Source of the DNA: CAVUMR01 sp963742715 | GTDB lineage: Bacteria > Actinomycetota > Actinomycetes > Mycobacteriales > Micromonosporaceae | Direction of reading: 5' to 3' | Length of the DNA stretch: 64,000 bases | NCBI GenBank assembly: GCA_963742715.1 | Contig: CAVUMR010000002.1 | Span: 1,798,001-1,862,000 of the forward strand | Shown: positions 1-8,498 of the stretch, piece by piece | How the letters are laid out: each line of letters starts with the position of its first letter | How positions within the stretch are numbered: position 1 is the first letter of the stretch | The notes under the pieces: generated by a model | The model's input: the letters and a program-made list of their open reading frames with translations, nothing else | What the model was told of the DNA's origin: nothing | Database searches by the model: none | Position numbers and translations under genes: made by a program

Positions 1-184
1 GCACCTTCACCGCGCCCAGCTCCTCCAGGTCGCGGGACAGGGTGGCCTGGGTCACCGCGATACCGTCCGCGGCGAGCAGGTCCACCAGCTCGGTCTGGGA
101 CCGCACCGGCCGGCTGCGGATCAGCTGCCCGATCCGCGCCTGCCGGGCGACCTTGCCGAGCTGGCGACCGATCAACTCGGTCAT
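1..184 (-). CDS. argR: Arginine repressor ArgR, N-terminal part (cut by window edge)
   Basis: Arginine-responsive repressor that binds ARG boxes in front of arginine genes. Translating the minus strand from 184 gives MTELIGRQLGKVARQAR followed by the winged-helix segment TELVDLLAADGIAVTQATLS and RDLEELGAVKV, the typical ArgR DNA-binding domain with its TQATLSRD recognition helix. The arginine-binding and hexamerisation domain lies outside the window. The ATG overlaps the argF stop codon in an ATGA, so it is the last visible gene of the argCJBDFR operon. Family identity is clear although only 61 codons are present. Confidence 0.9.
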   Translation of the reverse strand, partial: MTELIGRQLGKVARQARIGQLIRSRPVRSQTELVDLLAADGIAVTQATLSRDLEELGAVKV

Positions 185-1122
185 CCCGCCGCCCGGTAGC
201 CGGGATCGAGGAGCCAGGCGAGCAGCGCCTTCTGCGCGTGTACCCGGTTCTCGGCCTCGTCGAACACCGCGCTGCGGGGCCCGTCCATCAGCTCGTCGGT
301 GATCTCCTCGCCGCGGTGGGCCGGCAGGCAGTGCAGCGCGTACGCGTCCGGCGCGGCACCGGCGAACAGCTCGCCGGTCAGCGCGTACGGGCTGAGCTCG
401 CGCAGCCGGGTCTCGTGGTCCAGGTGCTCCTGGTTCATCGAGGTCCAGGTGTCGGTGGCCAGCACGTGCGCGCCCTCGGCGGCCTTGTGCGGGTCGCGGA
501 TCACGTCCACCGAGCCGCCGGTACCGGCCGCGAGCTCGGCCGCCTTCGCCAGCACGGCCGGGTCCGGGTCGTACCCGTCCGGACCGGACAGCCGTACGTG
601 CATGCCCGCGGTCGCGCCGGCCAGCGCGTACGAGTGCGCCATGTTGTTCGCGATGTCACCGAAGTACGTCATGGTCAGGCCGCCCAGCCGGCCACTGCGC
701 TCCCGTACGGTCAGCAGGTCGGCGAGCAGCTGGCACGGGTGGAACCCGTCGGTGAGCGCGTTCACCACCGGTACGGTCGACGCCGCGGCGAGGGATGCGA
801 TCCGGTCGTCGCCGAAGGTCCGGATCACGATCGCGTCGACGTACCGGGAGAGCACCCGGGCGGTGTCCTCGATGCTCTCGCCGCGACCGAGGTGGGTGTT
901 CTGCGCCTCCACGGTGATCGGGTGCCCGCCCAGTTCGGCGATGCCGACCTCGAACGACAGCCGGGTACGCAGCGACGGCTTCTCGAACACCACCGCGACC
1001 GACCGCGGTCCGGCCAGCGGGCGGTGCTTGAACGGCTCGGCCTTCATGGCCAGCGCCAGGTCGAGTACCTCGGCCTGCTCAGCCGGGGACAGCTCGTCGT
1101 CACGCAGAAAGTGACGGATCAT
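181..1122 (-). CDS. argF: Ornithine carbamoyltransferase
   Basis: Catalyses ornithine plus carbamoyl phosphate to citrulline in cytosolic arginine biosynthesis. The 313-residue length is normal for the family. Visible motifs are SLRTR at residues 50-54 (carbamoyl-phosphate loop, usual form S-T/x-R-T-R), FHPCQ at 127-131, SMNQE at 228-232 (ornithine side) and HCLPAHRG at 264-271 with the catalytic cysteine. The first and last bases overlap argD and argR respectively through ATGA junctions, so translation is probably coupled. Carbamoyl phosphate would come from CarAB, whose genes lie in the pyr operon of the same window. Catabolic OTC is less likely given the operon. Confidence 0.96.
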   Translation of the reverse strand: MIRHFLRDDELSPAEQAEVLDLALAMKAEPFKHRPLAGPRSVAVVFEKPSLRTRLSFEVGIAELGGHPITVEAQNTHLGRGESIEDTARVLSRYVDAIVIRTFGDDRIASLAAASTVPVVNALTDGFHPCQLLADLLTVRERSGRLGGLTMTYFGDIANNMAHSYALAGATAGMHVRLSGPDGYDPDPAVLAKAAELAAGTGGSVDVIRDPHKAAEGAHVLATDTWTSMNQEHLDHETRLRELSPYALTGELFAGAAPDAYALHCLPAHRGEEITDELMDGPRSAVFDEAENRVHAQKALLAWLLDPGYRAAG

Positions 1123-2501
1123 CGTTGACCTCCAGACGAGGCCCCGACGTCCCCGGTCCGCGGCACGGTGCTCGCGGTCGGGGTCGACGGGGCGGGTGGC
1201 TTGTCCGGCCCGGCGGCAGCCAGGGCCGCCGGCAGGGTAGCGAGGAAAGCGTCCGCCTGGTCGGAGGTGAGCACCAACGGCGGTACGAGCCGCAGCACGT
1301 CCGGTTGCGCGGCGTTGGCGAGGAAGCCGGCCGCGGCGAGTTCAGCCACTACCGCCGGCGCGACCGGCTCGGCCAGCGCGATACCGAGCAGCAGGCCAGC
1401 GCCGCGAACGTCGGTCACCAGCGGGTGGCGCAACCCTCGGATTCCGGCCGCCAGCCGTTCGCCGAGCAGCCGGGCGTGGTCGAGCAGCCCGTCCGCGGCG
1501 ATCGTGTCGAGTACCGCGAGCGCGGCCGCGCAGGAGACCGGGTTGCCGCCGAACGTGCTGCCGTGGCTGCCCGGCGTCAACAGCGTGGCCGCGTGACCGA
1601 AAGCCAGGCAGGCACCGATCGGCAGCCCACCGCCGAGCCCCTTGGCCAGCGTGATCACGTCCGGCTCGACCCCGGTGGGGCCGTGCGCGAACCAGTGTCC
1701 GGTACGCCCGATGCCGGTCTGTACCTCGTCGAGCACCAGCAGCGCGCCGGCGGCCGCGGTGAGCTCCCGGGCCGCGGCCAGGTACCCGGCTGGCGGGACG
1801 ACCACGCCGGCCTCTCCCTGGATCGGCTCCAGGATCACCATCGCGGTGTCGCCGGTGACCGCTTCGGCCAGCGCGGCGGTGTCGCCGTACCGGACGTGCG
1901 TCACCTCACCGGGCAACGGCCGGAACGGATCCGCCTTCGCCGGCTGCCCGGTCAGCGCCAACGCACCCATGGTGCGACCGTGAAAACCGCCGGCCGCCGC
2001 GACGACGTGGGTACGGCCGGTACGCCGGGACAGCTTGAACGCGGCTTCGTTTGCTTCCGCGCCGGAGTTGCCGAAGTACACCTTCCCGGGGCGGCCGGCC
2101 AGCGCCAACAGCCGTTCCGCGAGCGCGACCACCGGCTCGGTGGCGGCGAAGTTGGACACGTGGCCGAGCGTGCTCACCTGCCGGGTGACCGCGGCGACCA
2201 CGGCCGGATGCGCGTGTCCGAGTGCGTTCACCGCGATACCGCCGAGCAGGTCGACGTACTCCCGGCCGTCCTCGTCGACCACGACCGCGCCGTCGCCGCG
2301 GACCAGCGCGACGGTCGGCGTGCCGTACGTCGGCATGATCGCCTCGGCCCAGCGGTCGGTGAGGCGGCGGTCGGTGAGGCGGCGGTCGGTGAGGCGGCGG
2401 TCGGTGAGGCGGCGGTCGGTGAGGCGGCGGGCTGGGTCAGTTGGAGCGGCGGGGCCGGCTGGGCTGGCCGGGCCGCTGGAGGACCGGAGCTGCTGGCTCA
2501 T
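1119..2501 (-). CDS. argD: Acetylornithine aminotransferase with a repeated N-terminal leader
   Basis: PLP-dependent class III aminotransferase converting N-acetylglutamate semialdehyde to N-acetylornithine. Core motifs are intact: GFHGRTMGAL near residue 172, EPIQGEAG near 225, LDEVQTGIGR near 257 and the PLP lysine K287 in LAKGLGGG. The fold normally begins close to the segment MPTYGTPTVAL, here residue 56; the preceding 50 residues are extra and contain RRLTD five times (residues 25-49), encoded by a 15-bp tandem repeat. The start at 2501 is supported by its ATGA overlap with the argB stop. A later start at residue 56 cannot be excluded, but then the ORF would lose its overlap with argB. 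Confidence 0.93.
   Translation of the reverse strand: MSQQLRSSSGPASPAGPAAPTDPARRLTDRRLTDRRLTDRRLTDRRLTDRWAEAIMPTYGTPTVALVRGDGAVVVDEDGREYVDLLGGIAVNALGHAHPAVVAAVTRQVSTLGHVSNFAATEPVVALAERLLALAGRPGKVYFGNSGAEANEAAFKLSRRTGRTHVVAAAGGFHGRTMGALALTGQPAKADPFRPLPGEVTHVRYGDTAALAEAVTGDTAMVILEPIQGEAGVVVPPAGYLAAARELTAAAGALLVLDEVQTGIGRTGHWFAHGPTGVEPDVITLAKGLGGGLPIGACLAFGHAATLLTPGSHGSTFGGNPVSCAAALAVLDTIAADGLLDHARLLGERLAAGIRGLRHPLVTDVRGAGLLLGIALAEPVAPAVVAELAAAGFLANAAQPDVLRLVPPLVLTSDQADAFLATLPAALAAAGPDKPPAPSTPTASTVPRTGDVGASSGGQR
2356..2430. repeat. 15-bp tandem repeat x5 inside argD
   Basis: Five head-to-tail copies of TCGGTGAGGCGGCGG (plus strand) at 2356, 2371, 2386, 2401 and 2416, with no mismatch that I can see. 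The unit length is a multiple of three, so copy-number change keeps the argD frame and adds or removes one RRLTD pentapeptide in the basic N-terminal leader. Confidence 0.95.
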
Positions 2502-3406
2502 GACGGCACCACCATCGTGCCGACGCCCGCGGCGGTGAACACCTCGAGCAGCACCGAGTGCGGGATCCGGCCGTCGATCACCTGCGCCTGCGGTACGCCG
2601 GCACGCACCGCGCGCAGGCAGGCCTCCAGCTTGGGCGCCATCCCCGCCTGGAACTCCGGCAGCCGCGCGGCCAGCTCGTCCGCGGTGAGCCGGCTGATCA
2701 CGCTGTCCCGGTCCGGCCAGTCCGCGTACACGCCCGGTACGTCGGTGAGCAGCACCAGCTTGGCGGCGCCGAGCGCGCTCGCGAGCGCCGCGGCGGCGGT
2801 GTCGGCGTTGAGGTTGTGCAGCTCCCCGTCGGCGTCCGGGGCGACCGAGGAGATCACCGGGATCCGGCCGGCGTCGATCAGGTCGGTGACCGCGGCGGGG
2901 CTGACCTCCGCGACGTCGCCGACCACGCCCACGTCCACCGCTTCACCGTCCACATAGGCCGATCGACGTACCGCGGTGAGCAGGTGCGCGTCCTCACCGG
3001 ACATGCCGACCGCGAACGGGCCGTGCTCGTTGATCAGGCCGACCACCTCGCGACCGACCTGACCGACCAGCACCATGCGCACCACCTCGACCGATTCGGT
3101 CGTGGTGACCCGCAGGCCGCCGCGGAACTCCGAGTCGATGCCGAGCCGGTCGAGCATCGCGGTCACCTGCGGGCCGCCGCCGTGCACCACGACGGGCTTC
3201 AGTCCGGCGTACCGGAGGAAGACCAGGTCGGCGGCGAACGCGCGGCGCAGCTCCGGGTCGGTCATCGCGTGGCCGCCGTACTTGACCACGATCGTGCTGC
3301 CGTTGAAACGGGCCAGCCACGGCAGCGCCTCGATCAGGGTGGCGGCCTTGTCGGCGGCCATCCGCAGTGTGGGCGTGAGCGTGGCTGGGAGCTCGGTCGT
3401 GGTCAT
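2498..3406 (-). CDS. argB: Acetylglutamate kinase
   Basis: Phosphorylates N-acetylglutamate, usually the feedback-inhibited step of the pathway. The 302-residue amino-acid-kinase fold shows VVKYGGHAM at residues 40-48, the glycine loop VVHGGGPQVTAML, NLNADTAAAALASALGA and LLTDVPGVYAD. I chose the ATG at 3406 (MTTTELPATLTP) because it forms an ATGA overlap with the argJ stop; the open frame continues upstream to 3676 but that part is the antisense-like shadow of argJ. It ends in an ATGA overlap with argD. Confidence 0.96.
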   Translation of the reverse strand: MTTTELPATLTPTLRMAADKAATLIEALPWLARFNGSTIVVKYGGHAMTDPELRRAFAADLVFLRYAGLKPVVVHGGGPQVTAMLDRLGIDSEFRGGLRVTTTESVEVVRMVLVGQVGREVVGLINEHGPFAVGMSGEDAHLLTAVRRSAYVDGEAVDVGVVGDVAEVSPAAVTDLIDAGRIPVISSVAPDADGELHNLNADTAAAALASALGAAKLVLLTDVPGVYADWPDRDSVISRLTADELAARLPEFQAGMAPKLEACLRAVRAGVPQAQVIDGRIPHSVLLEVFTAAGVGTMVVPS

Positions 3407-4689
3407 GTCGAGTACGCCGAGTTCTCGTGTACGTAGCGCACGGACAGGTCGTTGGTCCACACCGTGGCCGTCCGGTCGCCGGCGTCGAGGTGGACGGTGA
3501 TCGTCACGTCCCGGCCGGTCAGGTCCACCGGTCCCGCCGCCGCGGCCGCTCCGTGACGGCAGACCGGTACGCCGTTGATCGCCACGTCGAGCCGGTCCGG
3601 TTCGAATGCCGCATCGGTGGTACCGACCGCGGCGACGATCCGGCCCCAGTTCGGGTCGTTCCCGTACAGCGCGCATTTGACCAGGTTGTTCCGGGCGATC
3701 GCCCGACCGACCGTGACCGCGTCGTCCTCACTGGCCGCGCCGGTTACCTCGATCGCGATGTCCTTCGTGGCGCCCTCGGCATCGGCGAGCAGTTGCCGGG
3801 CCAGGTCGGCGCAGGCGCGGGTGACCGTACCGGTGAACTCGTCCGGCTCGGGCGTCACGCCGGACGCTCCGGAGGCGAGCAGGAGCACGGTGTCGTTGGT
3901 GGACAGGCAGCCGTCCGAGTCGAGCCGCTCGAACGTGACCCGGCACGCCTCCCGCAGCGCGGCGTCCAGCGCGGCCGGCTCCAGCGCCGCATCCGTGGTC
4001 AGTACGCACAGCATGGTGGCGAATGCCGGGGCGAGCATGCCGGCGCCCTTGGCCATCCCGCCGACGGTGTAGCCGCCCGCGCCGCTCGCGGCGACCGTCT
4101 TCGCCCGGGTATCCGTGGTCAGGATCGCCTCGGCCGCTCTTTCCGCACCCGTGGCCGCGTCGGTCGCCGCCGCTCTTGCCGCCGTCGACACCGGCGCCGC
4201 GCCGGTGTCGGCGGAGTGCGGCGCCTCGGCGGTACGGGCCGCGGAGTCACTGGTGCCCAGCGCCTCGGCGGCGGTGTCGACGCCGGCGAGCACCGCGTCG
4301 ATCGGCAGCCGTTCGCCGATCAGGCCGGTGGAGCAGACCGCGACCTCGGCCGCGCCCACGTCCAGCACCTTCGCCGCCCGCTCGGCGGTGCGGTGGGTGT
4401 CGGCGAACCCGTCCGGCCCGCTACACCCGTTCGCGCCGCCGGAGTTGAGCACCACCGCACGCAGCCGACCGGTGGCCAGCACCTGCCGGCTCCACAGCAC
4501 CGGCGCGGCCTTCACCCGGTTCGCGGTGAAGACCCCGGCGGCATCGAACCGGGGGCCGTCGTTGACGACCAGCGCCAGGTCGAGTTCGCCGGTGGCCTTG
4601 ATCCCGGCGGCCACCCCCGCGGCCCGGAACCCGGCCGCCGCGACGACTCCCCCGGCGCCGGTTTTTGCACTGGTGGCGGCGCGGGTCAT
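3403..4689 (-). CDS. argJ: Bifunctional glutamate N-acetyltransferase / ornithine acetyltransferase
   Basis: Transfers the acetyl group from N-acetylornithine to glutamate, recycling acetyl for the pathway. ArgJ proteins self-cleave before a conserved threonine; here the site is A224-T225 in FATMLCVLTTDA, with KGAGML just before it. At 428 residues it is longer than the roughly 380-400 usual in relatives. The excess is an Ala/Thr/Ser-rich stretch at about residues 145-183 (about 4141-4257) in the alpha chain, upstream of the conserved AILTTDT segment. The ATG at 4689 overlaps the argC stop as ATGA, which fixes the start against a longer open frame to 4752. Confidence 0.95.
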   Translation of the reverse strand: MTRAATSAKTGAGGVVAAAGFRAAGVAAGIKATGELDLALVVNDGPRFDAAGVFTANRVKAAPVLWSRQVLATGRLRAVVLNSGGANGCSGPDGFADTHRTAERAAKVLDVGAAEVAVCSTGLIGERLPIDAVLAGVDTAAEALGTSDSAARTAEAPHSADTGAAPVSTAARAAATDAATGAERAAEAILTTDTRAKTVAASGAGGYTVGGMAKGAGMLAPAFATMLCVLTTDAALEPAALDAALREACRVTFERLDSDGCLSTNDTVLLLASGASGVTPEPDEFTGTVTRACADLARQLLADAEGATKDIAIEVTGAASEDDAVTVGRAIARNNLVKCALYGNDPNWGRIVAAVGTTDAAFEPDRLDVAINGVPVCRHGAAAAAGPVDLTGRDVTITVHLDAGDRTATVWTNDLSVRYVHENSAYST

Positions 4690-5702
4690 GGCGCGGTCCC
4701 GTTGACGGTCAGGCCGGTCGTCTCCGGCAGGCCGAGCATGAGGTTGGCGCACTGTACGGCCTGACCGGCCGCGCCCTTGCCCAGGTTGTCCAGTGCGCTG
4801 ACCACAACGATCCGGCCGCTGTCGGCGTCCACGGTCGCCTGCAGGTGGCAGGCGTTGCCACCGAGCGTGGCTTTCGTCCGCGGCCAGGAGTGCTCGGGCA
4901 GGAGCCGGACAAACGGCTCATCCGCGTACGCGGCTTCAAGGGCCGCCCGCACGTCCTTGTCCCCCAGGCCGGTACGGGCCGGGATCGCGGTGACCGTGGC
5001 CAGAATGCCGCGCGGCATCGGCGCGAGTACCGGCGTGAACGACAGCGAGCGCGCCCCGGTGGCCTGCTTGATCTCGGGTACGTGCTGGTGGGAGCCGACC
5101 TTGTACGCGGACAGCCCGCCCATCACCTCGGTACCGAGCAGGTGCGGCTTGGGCTCCCGACCCGCGCCGGAGGTGCCGGAGGCGGCAACCACGACCACGT
5201 CCCGCGGCTCGGCCAGTCCCGTCGCGATGAGCGGCGCGAGGGCGAGCGTGACCGCTGCCGCGTAGCACCCCGGGGCCGCCACCCGATCGGCACCGGTGAT
5301 GCGATCGCGCTGGCCGGGCAGTTCGGGCAGCCCGTACGTCCAGGCGCCCGCGTGCGCACCGCCGTAGTACCGGTGCCAGTCGTCGGCGTCCCGCAACCGG
5401 TGGTCGGCACCGAGGTCGACCACCGGGATCCCGGCCGGCAACTCCGCCGCCAGCGCCGCCGACCGGCCGTGCGGCAGCGCGAGAAAGACCAGGTCAGCCT
5501 CTGCCAACGCGGCGGGTTCAGTGGGCGCGATGACCAGGTCGTCAAGATCGACAAGCTGCGGGTGTACCGCGTGCAGCGGCTCGCCGGCGTGCGCGTGTCC
5601 GGTGACCGCGGTGAGCTGCGCGGACGGATGCGCGGACAGCAGCCGGAGCAGTTCGCCTCCGGCGTACCCGCTGGCACCGGCGACCGCGACCCGCACGCCC
5701 AC
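4686..5702 (-). CDS. argC: N-acetyl-gamma-glutamyl-phosphate reductase
   Basis: NADPH-dependent reduction of N-acetylglutamyl phosphate to the semialdehyde. The Rossmann start GASGYAGGE lies at residues 9-17 and the catalytic cysteine is C146 in AAPGCYAAA. Length 338 is normal. The start is a GTG at 5702, with an AGGAGGT ribosome-binding site at 5711-5717 and 8 bases of spacing. It is the first gene of the arginine operon, with a candidate ArgR site just upstream. Confidence 0.95.
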   Translation of the reverse strand: MGVRVAVAGASGYAGGELLRLLSAHPSAQLTAVTGHAHAGEPLHAVHPQLVDLDDLVIAPTEPAALAEADLVFLALPHGRSAALAAELPAGIPVVDLGADHRLRDADDWHRYYGGAHAGAWTYGLPELPGQRDRITGADRVAAPGCYAAAVTLALAPLIATGLAEPRDVVVVAASGTSGAGREPKPHLLGTEVMGGLSAYKVGSHQHVPEIKQATGARSLSFTPVLAPMPRGILATVTAIPARTGLGDKDVRAALEAAYADEPFVRLLPEHSWPRTKATLGGNACHLQATVDADSGRIVVVSALDNLGKGAAGQAVQCANLMLGLPETTGLTVNGTAP

Positions 5703-5720
5703 GCGACCACACCTCCTACA

Positions 5721-5752
5721 TGACTATGCAGAAGAATGTATCAGCATGCGTA
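5721..5752. promoter_or_regulatory. Candidate ARG box upstream of argC
   Basis: An AT-rich patch within otherwise GC-rich DNA, 19-50 bases upstream of argC. Plus-strand TATGCA (5725-5730), six bases, then TGTATC form an imperfect inverted pair of TGCATA-type half sites, followed by CATGCGTA. ArgR sites in actinobacteria are palindromes built on such half sites, and argR closes this operon. This is pattern recognition only; no ArgR motif scan was run. Confidence 0.5.
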
Positions 5753-5884
5753 AGGCGCTGCCAGTTGTGCGGGCCCGGCCAACCGCGGTCAAGCGACCGG
5801 CAGGGCTGGGTCACGCGGCCGGGTCAGGCGGCCGATGGCGCAGGTCGTGCGGCTGCTGGCGCAGTCGGGATCCGCCGGAACGAC

Positions 5885-5949
5885 CAAGGTCATCCGCTCG
5901 TAGACCGGGTCGCCACGGGGCGCCGTCGGTCTACAAGCGGATGACCTTG
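5885..5949 (-). terminator. Long hairpin downstream of pheT (possible terminator)
   Basis: Two 23-base arms at 5885-5907 and 5927-5949 are inverted copies with a single mismatch that can be a G-U pair, around a 19-base loop. It lies 64 bases beyond the pheT stop and could end the pheST transcript; no T-run follows on the minus strand, which is common for actinobacterial terminators. The rest of the 311-base gap 5703-6013 holds the argC leader and a G/T-rich stretch (5950-6013) with repeated GTGGTCGGG; I see no gene in it. Confidence 0.55.
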
Positions 5950-6013
5950 TGGTTGTGGTCGGGTGCGGTGTTGGTCTTTTGTCCGGCCCGGTCTTGTGGT
6001 CGGGTCGGTTTGG

Positions 6014-8494
6014 TCAGGCGCCGCGCAGTACCGCGCCGACCCGGCGGCCGGCTTCGGCTACCGCGGCATCCCGCGCGGCGACCGCTTCCTCCACGGTCAG
6101 CGTGCGGTCCGGCGCCCGGAAGGTCAGCTTGTACGCCAGCGACTTGCGCCCCTCACCGAGCTTGTCCCCGGTGTACACGTCGAACAGCCGGACCGACTCG
6201 AGCAGGTCTCCCGCGCCCTCGACCAGCGCGCGCTCCACCACTCCGGCCGGTGCCTGCGCGTCCACCAGCAGCGCCACATCGATCAGGGCCGGCGGGTAGT
6301 TCGACAGATGCTGGCCACGGACCACGTCCGGTAAGGGCAGCGCGTCCAGTTCCAGCTCCATCGCGCAGGTACGCGGCGGCAGCTCCAGCGCGGCACACAC
6401 GGCCGGGTGCAGCTCGCCGGCGTGCCCCACGAGTTCACCGGTGGGCAGTTCGAACGCCGCACACCGGCCCGGGTGCCACGGCGCGTGCCGGTCCGCCCGT
6501 ACCGTGATCTCCACCCCGGCCGCGGCAGCTACCAGCCGGCCGGCGTCCACCGCGTCCGCCCAGGTCGCCGGGCGGCCGGTACCCCACCAGCCGGCCGGCT
6601 CGACATCTCCGGCCAGTACCGCCGCGACCCGCCACGGCTGCCGCGGTACCGACTTCTCGGCGATCGCCAGGTCCGCGTCGTCCGGCCGCCGGTCCACCGG
6701 CAGCGCGGGTGGCGCCCCGGGTGCTGCCGGATCCGGCCGGAACACCACGCCCACCTCGAACAGCGCGACGTCGCGGTGACCCCGGCTCAGGTTGCGCCGC
6801 AGTGTGGTGAGCAGCGGCGGCAGCAGCGTGGTACGCAGCTGCGGCTCCTCCTCGGACAGCGGGTTGACCAGCCGCAGCGCGTACCGGCGCGGATCGTCGG
6901 CCGGCAGTCCCAGCGCGTCGTGTACTTCCGGCGCGACGAACGGGTACGACAGCACCTCCACGTAACCCGCCTCGGCCAGGGTCCGCGACACGGTACGCCG
7001 GCGCCGCTGTTCGGCCGTCAACCCGCGACTGGCCGGCGCGGGCGGCAGCACGCTCGGGATCGTGTCGTACCCGTGCAGCCGCAGCACCTCCTCGACCAGG
7101 TCGTACGGGTCGGTGAGGTCCGGCCGCCAGGTCGGCGGGGTGACCGAGAGCCGGTCGTCGGCGGCCGGCTTGACGACGCAGCCCACCGCGGTCAGGTGCC
7201 GCAGTACCTCCGCCCGCTCGAGCGGTAGGCCGCCGATCCGGGCCGGCAGGCCGGCGTCGATGACCACCGGTGCCGGCGGCGCCAGCGTGTCGAGGTCGGT
7301 CACCTGCTCGGTGAGGGCACCACCGCCGTACCGGGCCAGCAGCTCGCCGCCGCGGCGCAGCGCGACCGGCGTCAGGCACGGGTCGACCCCGCGCTCGAAC
7401 CGTTTGCTCGCCTCGCTCGGCAGCTTGTGCCGGCGCGCGCCCCGGGCCACAGTCACCGGATCCCAGTGCGCCGCCTCGAGCAGCACGTCGGTGGTACCGG
7501 CCGACACCTCGGTGGTGGCCCCGCCCATGATCGCGGCGAGGCTGATAACGCCGCTGTCGTCGGCGATCACCAGATCCTCGGGGTCCAGCGCCCGGTCCAC
7601 GCCGTCCAGCGTGGTGAGCCGCTCGCCGGCCACCGCCCGGCGTACCACCAGCTCCCCGCGCAGGGTGCCGGCGTCGAACGCGTGCATCGGCTGGCCCAGT
7701 TCGAGCATCAGGTAGTTGGTGACGTCCACCGCCAGCGAGATCGGTCGCTGCCCGGCGAGGGTGAGCCGGCGCCGCATCCACTGTGGACTCGGCGCCTCCG
7801 GGTCGATGCCGCGGACCAGCCGGGCGGTGAACCGGTCACAGCCGGCCGGGTCGTCCACCCGGACCGGATAGGCCGGCTCGGCGGTACCGCCCTGGGCCGG
7901 GGTGTCCGCCGGGTCGTGGAACGGCACGCCGAGCGCGGTGGCCACGTCCCGGCCGATTCCGCGGATGGAGAACGCGTACCCCCGGTCGGGGTTGATTGCC
8001 AGCTCGAACACGACGTCGTCCAGGCCGGTCACCGGTCGGGCGTCGGCTCCCGGCTGGGCCGAGTCGGCCGGCAGCACCAGGATGCCGGCGTGGTCCTCGC
8101 CGATGCCCAGCTCGCGGGTCGAGCAGATCATCCCGTCCGAGATGTGGCCGTAGGTCTTGCGCGCGGTGATGGCGAACCCGCCCGGCAGCTCGGCACCGGG
8201 CAGCGCGACCACGACGAGATCGCCCGCGGCGAAGTTGGTGGCGCCGCAGATGATGCCGCGCGGGCTGCCCTCACCGACGTCGACCTGGCAGAACCGGATC
8301 GGCTTGCGCAGCCCGGTCAGCTCCTCGATCTCCACCACCCGGCCGACCACCAGCGGGCCGGACACGCCGGCGCCGAGCTCGTGTACCGCCTCGACCTCCA
8401 GCCCCATCCGGATCAGCGCGGCGTCGAGCTCGGCGGTGGTGATTCCGGCCGGCAGCTCGACGTACTCGGCGAGCCAGGAAACCGGTACCCGCAT
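6014..8494 (-). CDS. pheT: Phenylalanyl-tRNA synthetase beta subunit
   Basis: Beta chain of the alpha2beta2 PheRS, which charges tRNA-Phe. The 826-residue protein begins MRVPVSWLAEYVELP and shows the family order: EMAP-like tRNA-binding domain (about 40-150), B3/B4 editing region, B5 domain, core resembling the catalytic fold, and a C-terminal anticodon-binding FDX-ACB domain starting near LSNYPPALIDVALLVD. The ATG at 8494 is 4 bases after the pheS stop, arguing against the longer frame to 8521 and for a coupled pheST unit. Confidence 0.95.
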   Translation of the reverse strand: MRVPVSWLAEYVELPAGITTAELDAALIRMGLEVEAVHELGAGVSGPLVVGRVVEIEELTGLRKPIRFCQVDVGEGSPRGIICGATNFAAGDLVVVALPGAELPGGFAITARKTYGHISDGMICSTRELGIGEDHAGILVLPADSAQPGADARPVTGLDDVVFELAINPDRGYAFSIRGIGRDVATALGVPFHDPADTPAQGGTAEPAYPVRVDDPAGCDRFTARLVRGIDPEAPSPQWMRRRLTLAGQRPISLAVDVTNYLMLELGQPMHAFDAGTLRGELVVRRAVAGERLTTLDGVDRALDPEDLVIADDSGVISLAAIMGGATTEVSAGTTDVLLEAAHWDPVTVARGARRHKLPSEASKRFERGVDPCLTPVALRRGGELLARYGGGALTEQVTDLDTLAPPAPVVIDAGLPARIGGLPLERAEVLRHLTAVGCVVKPAADDRLSVTPPTWRPDLTDPYDLVEEVLRLHGYDTIPSVLPPAPASRGLTAEQRRRRTVSRTLAEAGYVEVLSYPFVAPEVHDALGLPADDPRRYALRLVNPLSEEEPQLRTTLLPPLLTTLRRNLSRGHRDVALFEVGVVFRPDPAAPGAPPALPVDRRPDDADLAIAEKSVPRQPWRVAAVLAGDVEPAGWWGTGRPATWADAVDAGRLVAAAAGVEITVRADRHAPWHPGRCAAFELPTGELVGHAGELHPAVCAALELPPRTCAMELELDALPLPDVVRGQHLSNYPPALIDVALLVDAQAPAGVVERALVEGAGDLLESVRLFDVYTGDKLGEGRKSLAYKLTFRAPDRTLTVEEAVAARDAAVAEAGRRVGAVLRGA

Positions 8495-8498
8495 CGGT

